A stretch of DNA of 14,880 bases from Bacteroidales bacterium UBA1219 (lineage in GTDB: Bacteria; Bacteroidota; Bacteroidia; Bacteroidales; P3): NCBI GenBank assembly GCA_002309295.1, contig DBXF01000048.1, positions 55,809 through 70,688 of the forward strand, written 5' to 3'. Positions 1 through 11,200 of the stretch are shown piece by piece. The notes beneath the pieces are model-generated. The model was given only the letters and a program-made list of their open reading frames with translations, was not told the origin of the DNA and ran no database searches. The position numbers and the translations under genes were made by a program. The number at the start of each line of letters is the position of its first letter. Position 1 is the stretch's first letter.

Positions 1-1632
1 TACAAACAGTGGCTGCGCGATGCCGGAACCGACTGCTTCCACAACTACGTGATATACCTCAACGTCAACGACACCATCCGCGACACCATCGAGCCGTGGA
101 TCTGCGCCGGCCAGGTGTTCCGCTGGAACCGCGAGCCGTACAGCGTGGCAGGCTGGTACCGTCAGGAGTTCCGCACACCGGAGGGCTGCGACAGCATACT
201 GCATATCCACCTGATAGTGGGCGACACCCTGCGCGACACCGTTTATTTCTCGGTATGCTCCGGACATACTCTCACCCACAATAATGTAACCTACGACTCC
301 ACCGGCTGGTATCGTCAGAACCTCAAGAACTTCGACGACTGCGACAGCATACTGCACATCCACGTTACAATCGAAGATACTCTGCGCGGACACTGGTACG
401 ACACCATCTGCTACGGCGACACCTACGACTTCAACGGCACCGACTACTATATACCGGGCATCTACCCGTACGTCACCACCACCCGCGAGGGCTGCGACAG
501 TATCGCCTACCTGCACCTGCATGTCAACGACACCATCATCACCCACGTGTACGACACCATTTGTCGCGACGACCAATACTACTTCCTCGACAGCGTCTAC
601 GACCAGACAGGCGACTACGAGCACCTGCTCTACAGAACCACCGGATGCGACAGCACCGTGGTGCTGCACCTCTTCGAGCGTGACTCGATCCAGTCCACCG
701 TCTACGACACAATCTGTAACAACCGCACATACAACTGGGACGGCCGGGTGCTCAACCAGACCGGACGCTATCCTAAACGTCTGACGAGCTACATCGGCTG
801 CGACAGCGTGGTATGGCTGCAGCTGAAAGTCCTCGACTATCCTGTTCTGAGCATCCTCGACTCCGGTGCTTACTGCGAAGGCGGCTATGCTACCCTGAAG
901 GCCAACACCACGGGCAACTACATCACGTGGACCTCGTCGCCCTACGACCCGACGATGAACGGCCAGGACCACAACTTCACCATCTACGTGTCACCCGACC
1001 GCTACACCGAGTACACGGCTACCGTGGATATCCGTCCTTACAACTGCCGTTCCACAGCGGTGCATGCGGTTAACAAACCCGCCAAGGTTGAGGCCCGTAT
1101 CAGCATGAGTCCCGAGGAAATAACCGCCGAGAACCTGCAGTGCGCATTCACCGATGTCAGCATTGGAACGATAGCTTACCGCGAATGGCTGTTCCACGAA
1201 AGGATACCGACCATCCCCGACAAGCTGTTCTACGGCGACCGCACGGTGAACTACACCTCGTCGATAGAGAACGACACCCTTGAGGTGCGTCTGATAGTGG
1301 TGAACGACGAAGGCTGCTACGACACAGTAATAAATCTTTATCCTGTGTTCCGCGGCGACGTTTGGGTGCCCAACGCCTTCACTCCCGGACGCATAGGGGC
1401 CAACCGTCTGCTGAAGGTAGGACACTACAACCTGATAGAATACGAGATATTCATCTACACCCGCGAAGGCCTGCTGGTGTTCCACAGCGACGACCCGGAG
1501 ATAAGCTGGGACGGCACCTACAACTACAAGGACTGCAAAGCCGGTTCGTATGTGTATGTGGTACACTACCGCACCAAGTCGCGTCCGAGCGAGTCGTACG
1601 AGAAGAAAGGCTCCGTGCTGCTGATAAGGTAA
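1..1632 (+). CDS. 3' end of a giant T9SS-secreted repeat adhesin (5' truncated by window edge)
   Basis: The reading frame is open from base 1 to the TAA at 1630-1632, so this is the last 543 codons of a longer gene whose start lies upstream. The first in-frame alternative start, a GTG at 49, falls in the middle of a repeat and is not credible. Fragment residues 1-22 are the end of one roughly 50-residue CDSI repeat. Five full repeats follow (about 23-277), each with one Cys in an 'ICAG'-like motif and one in 'GCDS'. Then come an Ig-like domain (about 279-355), a PKD-like domain (about 360-449) and a C-terminal domain (about 454-543) opening with VWVPNAFTPG and ending GSVLLIR, which matches the T9SS type-B sorting signal (CHU_C / gliding-motility-associated family). 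Known role of that domain: outer-membrane translocation and surface attachment of the cargo. The fragment aligns without a gap to the end of the downstream gene, with about 32 differences in 543 residues by hand count. Its own N-terminal architecture is not visible. Role as a surface adhesin is inference. Confidence 0.93.
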   Translation, partial: YKQWLRDAGTDCFHNYVIYLNVNDTIRDTIEPWICAGQVFRWNREPYSVAGWYRQEFRTPEGCDSILHIHLIVGDTLRDTVYFSVCSGHTLTHNNVTYDSTGWYRQNLKNFDDCDSILHIHVTIEDTLRGHWYDTICYGDTYDFNGTDYYIPGIYPYVTTTREGCDSIAYLHLHVNDTIITHVYDTICRDDQYYFLDSVYDQTGDYEHLLYRTTGCDSTVVLHLFERDSIQSTVYDTICNNRTYNWDGRVLNQTGRYPKRLTSYIGCDSVVWLQLKVLDYPVLSILDSGAYCEGGYATLKANTTGNYITWTSSPYDPTMNGQDHNFTIYVSPDRYTEYTATVDIRPYNCRSTAVHAVNKPAKVEARISMSPEEITAENLQCAFTDVSIGTIAYREWLFHERIPTIPDKLFYGDRTVNYTSSIENDTLEVRLIVVNDEGCYDTVINLYPVFRGDVWVPNAFTPGRIGANRLLKVGHYNLIEYEIFIYTREGLLVFHSDDPEISWDGTYNYKDCKAGSYVYVVHYRTKSRPSESYEKKGSVLLIR

Positions 1633-1661
1633 CATAGGCCTGACATATAGGCCGACTTTTT

Positions 1662-1701
1662 AAAAGGTCAGTGCCACATTTTGTGGCACTGACCTTTTTT
1701 T
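1662..1701 (+). terminator. Strong intrinsic terminator after the first adhesin gene
   Basis: A perfect 17-bp inverted repeat has AAAAGGTCAGTGCCACA at 1662-1678 and its exact reverse complement at 1682-1698, separated by TTT. The T run extends to 1701. It starts 30 bases after the stop codon. Because the stem has A-rich 5' and T-rich 3' flanks it could also work on the opposite strand, but no minus-strand gene is present. It separates the two adhesin genes transcriptionally, so the second gene needs its own promoter. Confidence 0.92.
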
Positions 1702-1972
1702 GTCATTTTTTTATTTCAAAAAAAATACGTATATTTGCCAAACGATTGTTTTTAGTCGGCGTTTAAGTTAATATAATGATATTTAATAGTTTAATTGTGT
1801 AAATTTTAAATAATGTATAATGCTATAAAACCATAAAGCACGGAAAATGAGAAAACTATGCGAGAATTTGTAGTTTTGCGTTGCGGTCTGTATAAATATT
1901 TGTAATATAATGTTTTAAGCGTGATTTTTATGGCATTTGTTGAAAAAGTAACTGGTTTTAAATGGTGAAAAA

Positions 1973-2003
1973 ATTGCGTTGTAAAAACAAAAAATTATTT
2001 TTG
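1973..2003 (+). promoter_or_regulatory. Candidate Bacteroidales-type promoter
   Basis: ATTG at 1973-1976 is followed after 19 bases by TATTTTTG at 1996-2003, which matches the Bacteroidales sigma-ABfr pattern (TTG-type -33 box, 19-21 nt, TAnnTTTG -7 box). Two other TAnnTTTG matches in the region (1730-1737 and 1871-1878) lack a -33 box at proper spacing. If correct, the mRNA leader would be about 250 nt long. Such matches arise easily in AT-rich DNA, so this is only a candidate. Confidence 0.35.
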
Positions 2004-2220
2004 AATATGTTACAATATTGTTTTGTTAAGTGTCTAAATAGTGTTAATTTGTAGCCGGAAATGTAGATATTTTGCTTGTAGAATAAATGGTTTTTTAGTC
2101 TAATAAACGGAATTTCAAATATATAAATATAGTGTTTTGAATTAAAAAAAATGTAAATCAAAAGTAACAAAAGCAACCGCAGATTATTAGTGGATGCATT
2201 GTTGCTTGATTTGTTGAAAT

Positions 2221-2248
2221 AATATAGAAAAAATATAGAGAATATAAA
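2221..2248 (+). repeat. Short AATATAGA-type repeats just before the start codon
   Basis: Three near-identical octamers, AATATAGA at 2221, AATATAGA at 2232 and AATATAAA at 2241, are spaced about 9-11 bases apart and end 12 bases before the ATG at 2261. The A-rich, likely unstructured leader would suit Shine-Dalgarno-independent initiation, which is common in Bacteroidota. A role as a regulator-binding site is possible but unsupported. Confidence 0.35.
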
Positions 2249-2260
2249 ATAGCTTTTGTT

Positions 2261-5200
2261 ATGAGATACATTATGTTTGGGTGCACCAAGTCTGTTAGAA
2301 GGCTTGCCTCCCTCTTAGTTGCCCTGACTTTTGTGTTTGCATCGGCCAACGCACAAACAGATATTACACAGTACACCTTCTCCACAGGTGTGGGTACGTC
2401 ATCCAGCTGGATATCAGCATTGACTACGCAAATCGTTAGTTCAGGAATTGATGATGGTGCGGGCTCTCTCTACAATTTGGGTTTCACTTTCGTTTTTGAG
2501 GGTGCAAACTATACTCAAATATCCGCCAATACCAACGGCCAGCTGCGTTTGGGAAGTACGGTGATTTCAGCCAGCCCTTATTCGCAACCATTAAGTTCAG
2601 GTAATGCGGGATCTAACAATCCCAAAATAATAGGTATAGGCAAAGATTTGTCCACCGGTTCGGCTGGTGGCGTTTGGTACGGCACTAGTGGCTCTGCTCC
2701 TAACCGTATTGGTGTGATTACTTTCCAATGCAATTATTCAAGTAGTTCAACCGGTACATCTTATTTATATTGGCAGGTTCAGTTATATGAAGCTACTGGA
2801 GAAATAAAAATAGTGTACAACAACTATGTGTCAACACCTTCTTCATACCAGATTGGTATTGTGGGCGCCAATTCAAGCGATGTTGTTACAGTAGATCCAT
2901 CTACCAATACAATGTCCTATGGTGCCAACACAAACACTTACTCGGTTTGGCCGGGACAATACCGTTACTATAGTTTCACTCCTCCAGTGGTTACCTGTCC
3001 TGCTGTGACAAACCTCGCAGCTACTGGCTCCACACTTACGTGGGTGGAACAAGGAACCGCCACACAATGGATTGTGGAATATGGCACTACCGGATTCAGA
3101 CCAGGAACAGGCACAAGGGTGATGGTTTCGGGAACCCCAAGCTACAACCTCTCGTCGTTGTCGGGAGGTATTTACGATTTTTATGTAAGGCCTTATTGCT
3201 CGGTGGGCGACACTGGTAGAGCTGTGTTGGCAACAGTTGTATACAACTACAACTTCTGCGGCGGTAACGGAACTCAGGCCAACCCCTATCTGATATGCAA
3301 CGAAACCGACTTGCGCAACCTCTCTATGATTGTGAACGCTGGCGTGCCGTACAACAACACCTATTTCCGTTTGCAGAACAATATAGCCATGGCACAGGGT
3401 GCTTTCGACCCCATCGGCAATCTCACCACTCCTTTCCGCGGCCATTTCGACGGAAACAACCGTAGCATCACCAACCTATCTATGACTAACACCACCGGCG
3501 ACCACAACGGTCTGTTCGGTATGATTATAGGCGGTAGCATAAGCAACCTCACCGTGGGCGGCACCGTGGCCGGAGGCGACACCACAGGCGCTATTGTCGG
3601 CAGCGCGGTGAACAGTGTTATCAGCAACTGCGTTAACAACGCATCTGTAACAGGTTCGTATTATGCTCACGGCGGTATTGCCGGAAGCCTCATCCTTTCT
3701 AAAGTCATCAATTGCCGAAACACAGGCGGTATTGCCGGAAGCTACTGCACAGGCGGTATTGTGGGTTATGCCAACACAAGGTCGGCCATACACCGTTGCT
3801 CCAACTCCGGAACCATTAGCAACTACAGCCAGTATCATGGCGGTATTGCCGGATATTTCTACAACACTGCCCGAAACGGCGACACGGTGGGTCTTTTCTC
3901 CTGCCGCAACACCGGCTCGGTAACGGGTGGCTCGTACACTGGCGGCGTGGTAGGTTATATCTACTATTCCAACGTTGATTCCTGTACCAACACCACCAAC
4001 CTGCTTACTTCGGGATACTCGTACGTGGGCGGTGTGGTTGGTTACGCTTATTATACCAAGATACGCCGTTGTAGCAACCGAGGCAATATTCCTTGCTCCA
4101 GCTATTCTGGCGGTATCTGCGGCCGACTTTACGGAAGCTCGTCAAACTACTGCTATCTGCAATATAACGTAAATACCGGACACATCAGTTCGACATCGAC
4201 TTACGTGGGCGGTATAGTGGGTTACACATATTATACTTACGCAGAATACAACTCCAACAGCGGGGATGTTATCACCACTTCTACATCATCGTCGAGTTAT
4301 GTCGGCGGTATTGCGGGTTATGGCGGCTCATCTGCCTATGTCCGCTACAACCTCAACGGCGGATATATTAAAAGCTCCGGCGGTTATGTGGGCGGCATCT
4401 GCGGTTACAGCTATGGAAGCACATACGTTACCTACAACCTTAATGTGAACAACGTAAAAGGAACTTCCTACACCGCCGCCATCGCAGGTTCGGGTGCTGT
4501 GGCTACAACAAACTACTGGGACAAGCAGATGTGCCCCACCACCTACCTATACGCCACCACGGTCAACGCCTCGTGTGCAAAGAGCACTGCCGACCTTGTA
4601 GGTGTGGCTACCTATCCCAGCACTTCGTATTTTACCGCTGTAACGGGTATCTATCCGGTTCCTACGCAAATCAGGGACAGCCTCGGCACAATACTTGCGG
4701 CCACTCCGATACGTCTTGTGAATAACCAAAACGTGAACAATGTTACTTCCAACTTCACCGTGGTTACCAACAACAGTGTTTCATGGTCGAGCAGCAACAC
4801 GGGAGTTGTGAGCATAAGCGGCACCGCCGCCACAGTGCATGGACCGGGTGTTACCCAACTTACTGCCACCAAGAGCGCCATGACGAAACATATTTGGATT
4901 ACCAACGAGCCGACTTTCTGCGGCGGTTCCGGCACACAGGCCGACCCGTGGCTGATTTGCCGTCACCAGACTCTCGACTCCCTGGCACAGTTCGTTAACT
5001 CGGGTATCGATTTCGAGGACAAGTATTTTAAATTGGTTAACGACCTCGACCTCAGCTCGTACAGCAACTGGCGTGTGATAGGAGAGAGCATGGCCACCCC
5101 GTTCAAAGGCCATTTCGACGGTAACAACAAAACTATTTCCAACCTTACAATAACCGGTACAACCAACTACCGTGGTCTGTTCGGCGTGGTGCTCGGCACC

Positions 5201-8200
5201 GGCACAGCCAAAAAAGCCGATATCCACCACCTTACTGTGCGCGGTACAGTGTCGGGCGGCAGCTATACCGGCGGCATAGTAGGTTACTGCGACTATACCA
5301 AACTGTACAACCTTAAAAACTATGCAACAGTGGCTTCCACAAGTTACAGCTACCACGGCGGTATAGCCGGCGAGGCATACTACTACTGCGATTTCGACAG
5401 CTGCGAGAACCACGCCACCGTTCAAGGTTCCAGCTACACTGGCGGTCTCACAGGTTATACTTATTATTACGCCAAATTCCGCAACTGTAACAATACTGGT
5501 AATGTCACCGGTTCGTCGTACAGCGGCGGTATAGTCGGATACCATTATTATTATGGCCTCTTGCGCAATTGCTATAACTCCGGAAACCTGACAGTATCAT
5601 CTTATAGCGGTGGTATAGCCGGTTATCCTTATTATTACGACACCATTATTAACTGCCATAACACGGGTAATGTAACATCTTCTTCGAGTTATATCGGTGG
5701 TATCGGCGGTTATAAATATTATTACGGATATATCGACAACTGTTCTAATACAGGAAATATTTCAGGAACATATTATACGGCTGGCATTGTAGGATATCTT
5801 GGTTGTTACAATTATCTTACCAACGATTCTAACAGTGGCAATGTAACGAGCACATCGTATGATGTTGGCGGAATCGTGGGCTATTTCTCCGGCAATTCAA
5901 GCGATTCCAATAGCGTTTACAGAATACAGAATTGTCCCAATACTGGTAATGTGAGCGGTACTTATGCTGTGGGCGGCATTGCTGGTTACGCCTATTATTG
6001 TCGCATACGCAACTGCGACAACCGTGGTAATGTTTCGGGCACCTCCTATCAGGTGGGCGGTATAGCCGGATACAACTACTATTATAGCATCATCTCAAAT
6101 TGCAACAACTATGGAAAGGTAAGTTCTACTGGTACGAGCACCACTTACACCTCCACCAGTTGCGGTGTCGGCGGTATAGCCGGATGTAGCTACTACGGAA
6201 CGGCAGCCAATAATGTGGCATCTATACACCATTGCAACAACTACGGCGAAGTACGAAGCTCTGCATACGTAACAGGTGGTATTGTGGGTATGAATTACTA
6301 CTATGGTCATCCTAAAGTTAATTTCAATTATGGCGATGTTACTGGAACAAATTATGTGGGCGGTGTGTGCGGTATGATGTACAATACTACCAACACCACC
6401 GAACTTATCGACGGCCACATAGTGAATTGCGGCAACAGCGGCGATGTGACTGGAGCAGAGAATGTGGGTGGCGTTATTGGACGAAATGGCTATACTTCGG
6501 GATACTACTACTATACCGTGGGTTGCGTGAACACTGGCCGAGTAAAAGGTACAAACTATGTGGGAGGTATAGCAGGAGATAACTATGGCTACAGCAGCAC
6601 TACCTACAGGTCTAAAGTTGTGGGCTGTCTCAACGCCGGTATCGTTGAGGGTACCAACTACGTTGGTGGTATATGCGGACGGACATATTCAACTTCTAAT
6701 GCAATTCAGGAATATAACCTCAATGTAGGTAATATAATCACTGCGGGTACATACAAAGGCGGTGTGGATGGCTATTCCGTTGCCCCCACTTCGTGCTACT
6801 TCGACACTCTGATGTGTCCCGCACAATATTATTACTACGGTAGCTCTGCTAACACTACCTACGCAAAACGCACTTCGGCTCTCACCGACGGCACGTTCAA
6901 TCCCAGTGCTACCTATTTCACAGCTACTGCTGGACTCTATCCGCGTCCCACGGCAATTGCCACCCATCCTATAACTATTCTTGCAGCTACACCAGTGTTC
7001 TTGGACGAGACCACCAGTCCGACAAACCACGTTGAAAATGTTAACACCTGCTACACCGTGGGCACAGGCAACAACGTGAGTTGGTCTTCTTCCGATGTCA
7101 CAAAAACAAATATAACCGGTCGCGATGGTTCGATATTGGCCACAGGCACTCCCACCATCACTGCCGTTAAGGATTCCATCATCAATAAAGAGGTGGACCT
7201 GAATATTGCCTCTCTGCCCAATTTCACACCTTTCACCTATCCCGCTATCAGCGATACAATAGGTCACAACATTTCGGGCATACGTCCTTCACTCTCCAGC
7301 GGATGCACTTTCTTCAGCACCGACATTCCCGATGGACTTACCGTGGATGCTTCCACAGGTGTTATTTCGGGTCGCGTCTTTGATACTTTACATACCACTT
7401 TCACAGTGATAGCTGCATGCTCGGGCTGTGTTATGGCACGCGCTACAGTAACTATCGACATTGTTCCAGACATCACCTGTGCGGGCTATACAATAACATT
7501 GCCTGCTGGTGAGACTTGGTACTACGACCGCGATTTTACTCAGCCTGTGGGTAGCACTGCCGTTATCGACAGCAACACAACATTCTACGCTCGCGGCACA
7601 AGTGGAGCAATTGTTACCGATTTCAGTTATACTGGTGCGGCACAAACTTATACAGTGCCTGTAGTATCTGATTCGGTACGGCTTCAGGTATGGGGTGCCG
7701 AAGGCGGTGCCGGTACAGGCTCCTCTACTACATTGTATGCAGGAGGTAAGGGCGGCTACTCCGAAGGTACCTTGCTAAACGCCAATGGTCAAACGCTGTA
7801 TGTGTTTGTGGGCGGCAAGGGTATGGACTCGAGGGCTGTAACCACAACCAACCAGCCTTATCCGGGCGGTTGGAACGGCGGCGGCGATGCTGGTATTAAG
7901 ACTTATACATCATCGTACTACCAAGGTGGTAGCGGCGGTGGTGGCACTGATATCCGTATAGCAGGTAATACCCTCTACTCGCGTGTCATTGTGGCAGGCG
8001 GTGGCGGTGGTACAGGTTACTCTTCATCTTATTTTGGCAGTGTGGGCGGTGGCACAAGCGGAGGTGCTTCTTCGGGCACTTATTCTGGCAGCCCAGGAAC
8101 GCAAACTGCCGGTGGCTCAGGAAGTACTTCCGGTAGCTATGCTTACGGCACAAGTACCACATCCGGCGTCAACGGTCAGGCAGGCTCGTTTGGCCAAGGT

Positions 8201-11200
8201 GGTAACGGTGGTGCTGGTACATCATGCTCCGGCGGTGCTGGCGGCGGCGGCGGCTGGTATGGCGGCGGCGGCGGCAAATCGGGAAGCTCCACTTCCGAAG
8301 GCGGTGCCGGCGGCGGCTCGGGATATGTTTACACTGCAGCTACAGCAAACGACTATCCTGCAGGCTGTCTGCTCAACAGCAGCTATTACCTTGCCAATGC
8401 ACAGACTATAGACGGCACCCAGTCGTTCCCGTCAGCCGACGGCGCTATGGAGACCGGCCATATGGGCGACGGCTACGCTCGCATCAGCTCGTATTATTCC
8501 CATCAGAAATATTTTATAGTCAATACTCTGCCTCGTGTATCGGGTAGGATTTCCGGCGACACCACTATCTGCAACGGCTCTGCAACTCTCACTCTCCGCT
8601 TTACAGGCGGAGCTCCCTACCGTTACCGTATCACCGGCGACAATGCCGACCGCACAGCAAACAGCGATGTGGTGACAATCCAAGTTTCGCCCTCCACTTC
8701 CACATTATATTATGTAACTTTCGTAAAATCCACAGTTACCGGCTGCGAAGCCGTTCCCGACGACCTTACAGGTATAGGCGTTGTGGAGGTCTGTGGTAGC
8801 TCTGTGCTCTGTGCAGGCGACACTCTCACGCTGCCTTCGGGCTACACTTGGTACACCGACTCCCGTCTCTCCAACCAGGTACCCGGCGGCATTGTATCTC
8901 CCACACAGAACACTACCTATTATCGTAGCGGAGCATCGTACAATGTGGTTGTCCTCGCCCGTGGCACAGCTACTATTCTCGACACAGTTTACAACATCTG
9001 TGATGATTCCACAGCCGAAGTGATTATCCACTTCACCGGTCTGCCCCCCTTCACTTATCGTATCACTGGCGACCGCACCGACCGTGTAACGAGCAACTAC
9101 ACCGAGCGTGTGCCTGTAACTACCGACACCAGTGCTATTGTCAAGATTACATACTTCAGCGACCTCAACACTCGTTGCTCGGGCGTGATTTCGCACTCTC
9201 ATGCCGAAATAATTCTCTGCGACCAGCCTATCATCTGCTACGGCGACACAGTGTGGTTGCCCGAAGGTCAGTGGTACTTCGACCCCAGGATGACAAGACC
9301 GGTTACCACTCCATTCCTTGTCCCCGACCAAACTACAATACTTTATCTTAATGTCAACGACACAGTCGATTTCGATTACACAGGCGACGAGCAGATTTAC
9401 CGCATTCCTGGCGGCACCGACACCGTACACATGTTTGTATGGGGTGCCGAAGGCGGAAAGGGTACTTCATCCTCGGCCACAACGTTCTATGATGGCGGTA
9501 AGGGTGGATATTCCTATGGCTCTGCAAAAGTCAATAACGGTGATGTGCTCTACGTTTATGTTGGTGGAAAAGGTGTGAATTCTCAAGGTTCAACTTTGAC
9601 AACCTATCCAGGCGGTTTCAACGGTGGCGGAGATGCCGGCCAACACACCTATTCCTCTTATACCTACCAAGGCGGTAGCGGTGGCGGTGGTACCGACATC
9701 AGGATTAATTCCAACACCCTCAATTCTCGTGTTATTGTTGCTGGTGGCGGTGGCGGTGCTGCATACAGCTATACTGGTGGCTATGGCGGTGGCGCAACAG
9801 GTCAGGCTGGCGGCAATGGTGGTGCCATAAACTATTACGGTCAAGGTGGTACTCAAACTGCCGGCGGCGCTGCAACTAACGGCGGCTCCTATGCCTATGG
9901 AACATCCACAAGTGCAAATGTCAATAGTCAAGCTGGCTCCTTAGGCCAAGGAGGTAATGGCGGTGAAGGCACATCGTGTACCGGCGGCGGTGGCGGCGGT
10001 GGCGGCTTCTTCGGCGGCAGCGGCGGCAAGTCCGGAAACTCGTCCACATGCTATCCTGGCGGTGGCGGATCGGGATTTGTTTATACCTCCAGCAACGCCA
10101 ACTGCAACCTGCCGGCAAGTTATTATCTTTCCAATGCACAAACTATAGCAGGCAATATGTCATTCCCCTCGCCTACAGGCACACAGGAGACAGGTCACTC
10201 TGGCGACGGCCATGCACGTATCATAGCACGCGGCTCGCGCGAGTTCACAATACTTGTGCTCGACAACACCGAGGCCACAATGACCGACACTACCCTCAAT
10301 ATCTGCAACAACCAGTCGGCTCAGCTGGAGATCAACTTCCAAGGCACGCCTCCGTTTGTTTACCGCATAACAGGCGACACTGCCGACCGTATCTGCACCA
10401 CACATCAGGCTCACTTAACAGTTTCGCCCACAATAACAACCAACTATCAAGTGACATACGTCCAGGGTGATATCTGCGAAGGCCATGTCTCCAACACCTA
10501 CACTACGGTGATGGTCTGCGACCAGCCTATCATCTGCGCAGGCGACACTGCTTATCTGCCCGCAGGTTCGACCTGGTACTACGATGCCAATCGCACTCAG
10601 GCTGTGTCGGGAGCTTATGTGATGCCTGTCGTAACAACGACTTACTATGGCAATAACAACGCTACATTTACAGTAACTGTCAATCCGGTTGCTACAGCAC
10701 AGATTCTTGCCGACACCTTCAATATCTGCGACAGCACTGCTGCGCTGGAACTCTATTTCACCGGTACCACACCGTTCTACTATCGTGTAAGCGGCGACAC
10801 CGCCGACCGTGTGTCCTATAGCGACACCGTCCGCATTTCTGTTTCGCCCGACACCAGCACGCAGTACCATATCACCGCATTCCGCGATGTGTATTGCGAC
10901 GGAACATTCAACAACGATGTGGCTACAGTGATTATCTGTGAACAACCCATAATCTGTAAAGGCGATACCGTTAGGTTGGATCCTACCACTACATGGTTCC
11001 GCGACTCCACCTTGCTTGACACCATCAAGACAGGTTTCGTCGTTCCCACACAGTCCACCACTTATTATAAAGGCGGCGGTAGCGGTGGCGACACCTTGAA
11101 CTTCCGTTACACGGGTTCCGTGCAGACTTACACCATTCCTCGTGGCGTGGACAGCGTGTTTATGCAAGTTTGGGGCGCCCAAGGCGGTGGTACGGCAACT

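Larger units (their letters stand above)
1633..2260. other. Gene-free AT-rich intergenic region / leader of the giant adhesin gene
   Basis: This stretch of 628 bases between the two adhesin genes has no credible coding sequence. Apart from the terminator at its left end it is strikingly AT-rich, while the coding DNA on either side is much more GC-balanced. The short minus-strand open frames in it give low-complexity Ile/Phe/Leu/Lys-rich translations typical of chance AT-rich DNA. It must contain the promoter of the downstream gene; one candidate is listed separately. No Shine-Dalgarno-like AGGAGG precedes the ATG at 2261, as is usual in Bacteroidales. I recognise no riboswitch or small RNA, but such elements cannot be excluded by eye. 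Confidence 0.8.

Noticed and set aside
49..1632. GTG at base 49 as the start of the first gene
   Set aside because: The frame is open upstream to base 1 and the sequence before it matches the middle of a CDSI repeat in the second gene, so the gene starts outside the window.
1637..1654. Small hairpin GGCCT...AGGCC just after the first stop codon
   Set aside because: Only a 5-bp stem with no T run; the strong terminator at 1662-1701 follows at once.
1958..2176. Minus-strand open frame of 72 codons in the intergenic region
   Set aside because: The translation is Ile/Phe/Lys/Asn-rich with no recognisable feature, as expected by chance in very AT-rich DNA.
4781..5545. Minus-strand open frame of 254 codons opposite GLUG block 2, and a similar one at 10415-11182
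   Set aside because: Low-complexity Val/Ala/Thr-rich translations that mirror repeats on the + strand; no recognisable domain.
3440..6775. IgA-peptidase or other protease activity suggested by GLUG motifs
   Set aside because: GLUG motifs occur in some IgA peptidases but are only structural; no protease motif such as HExxH or GDSG in a catalytic context is seen in the protein.
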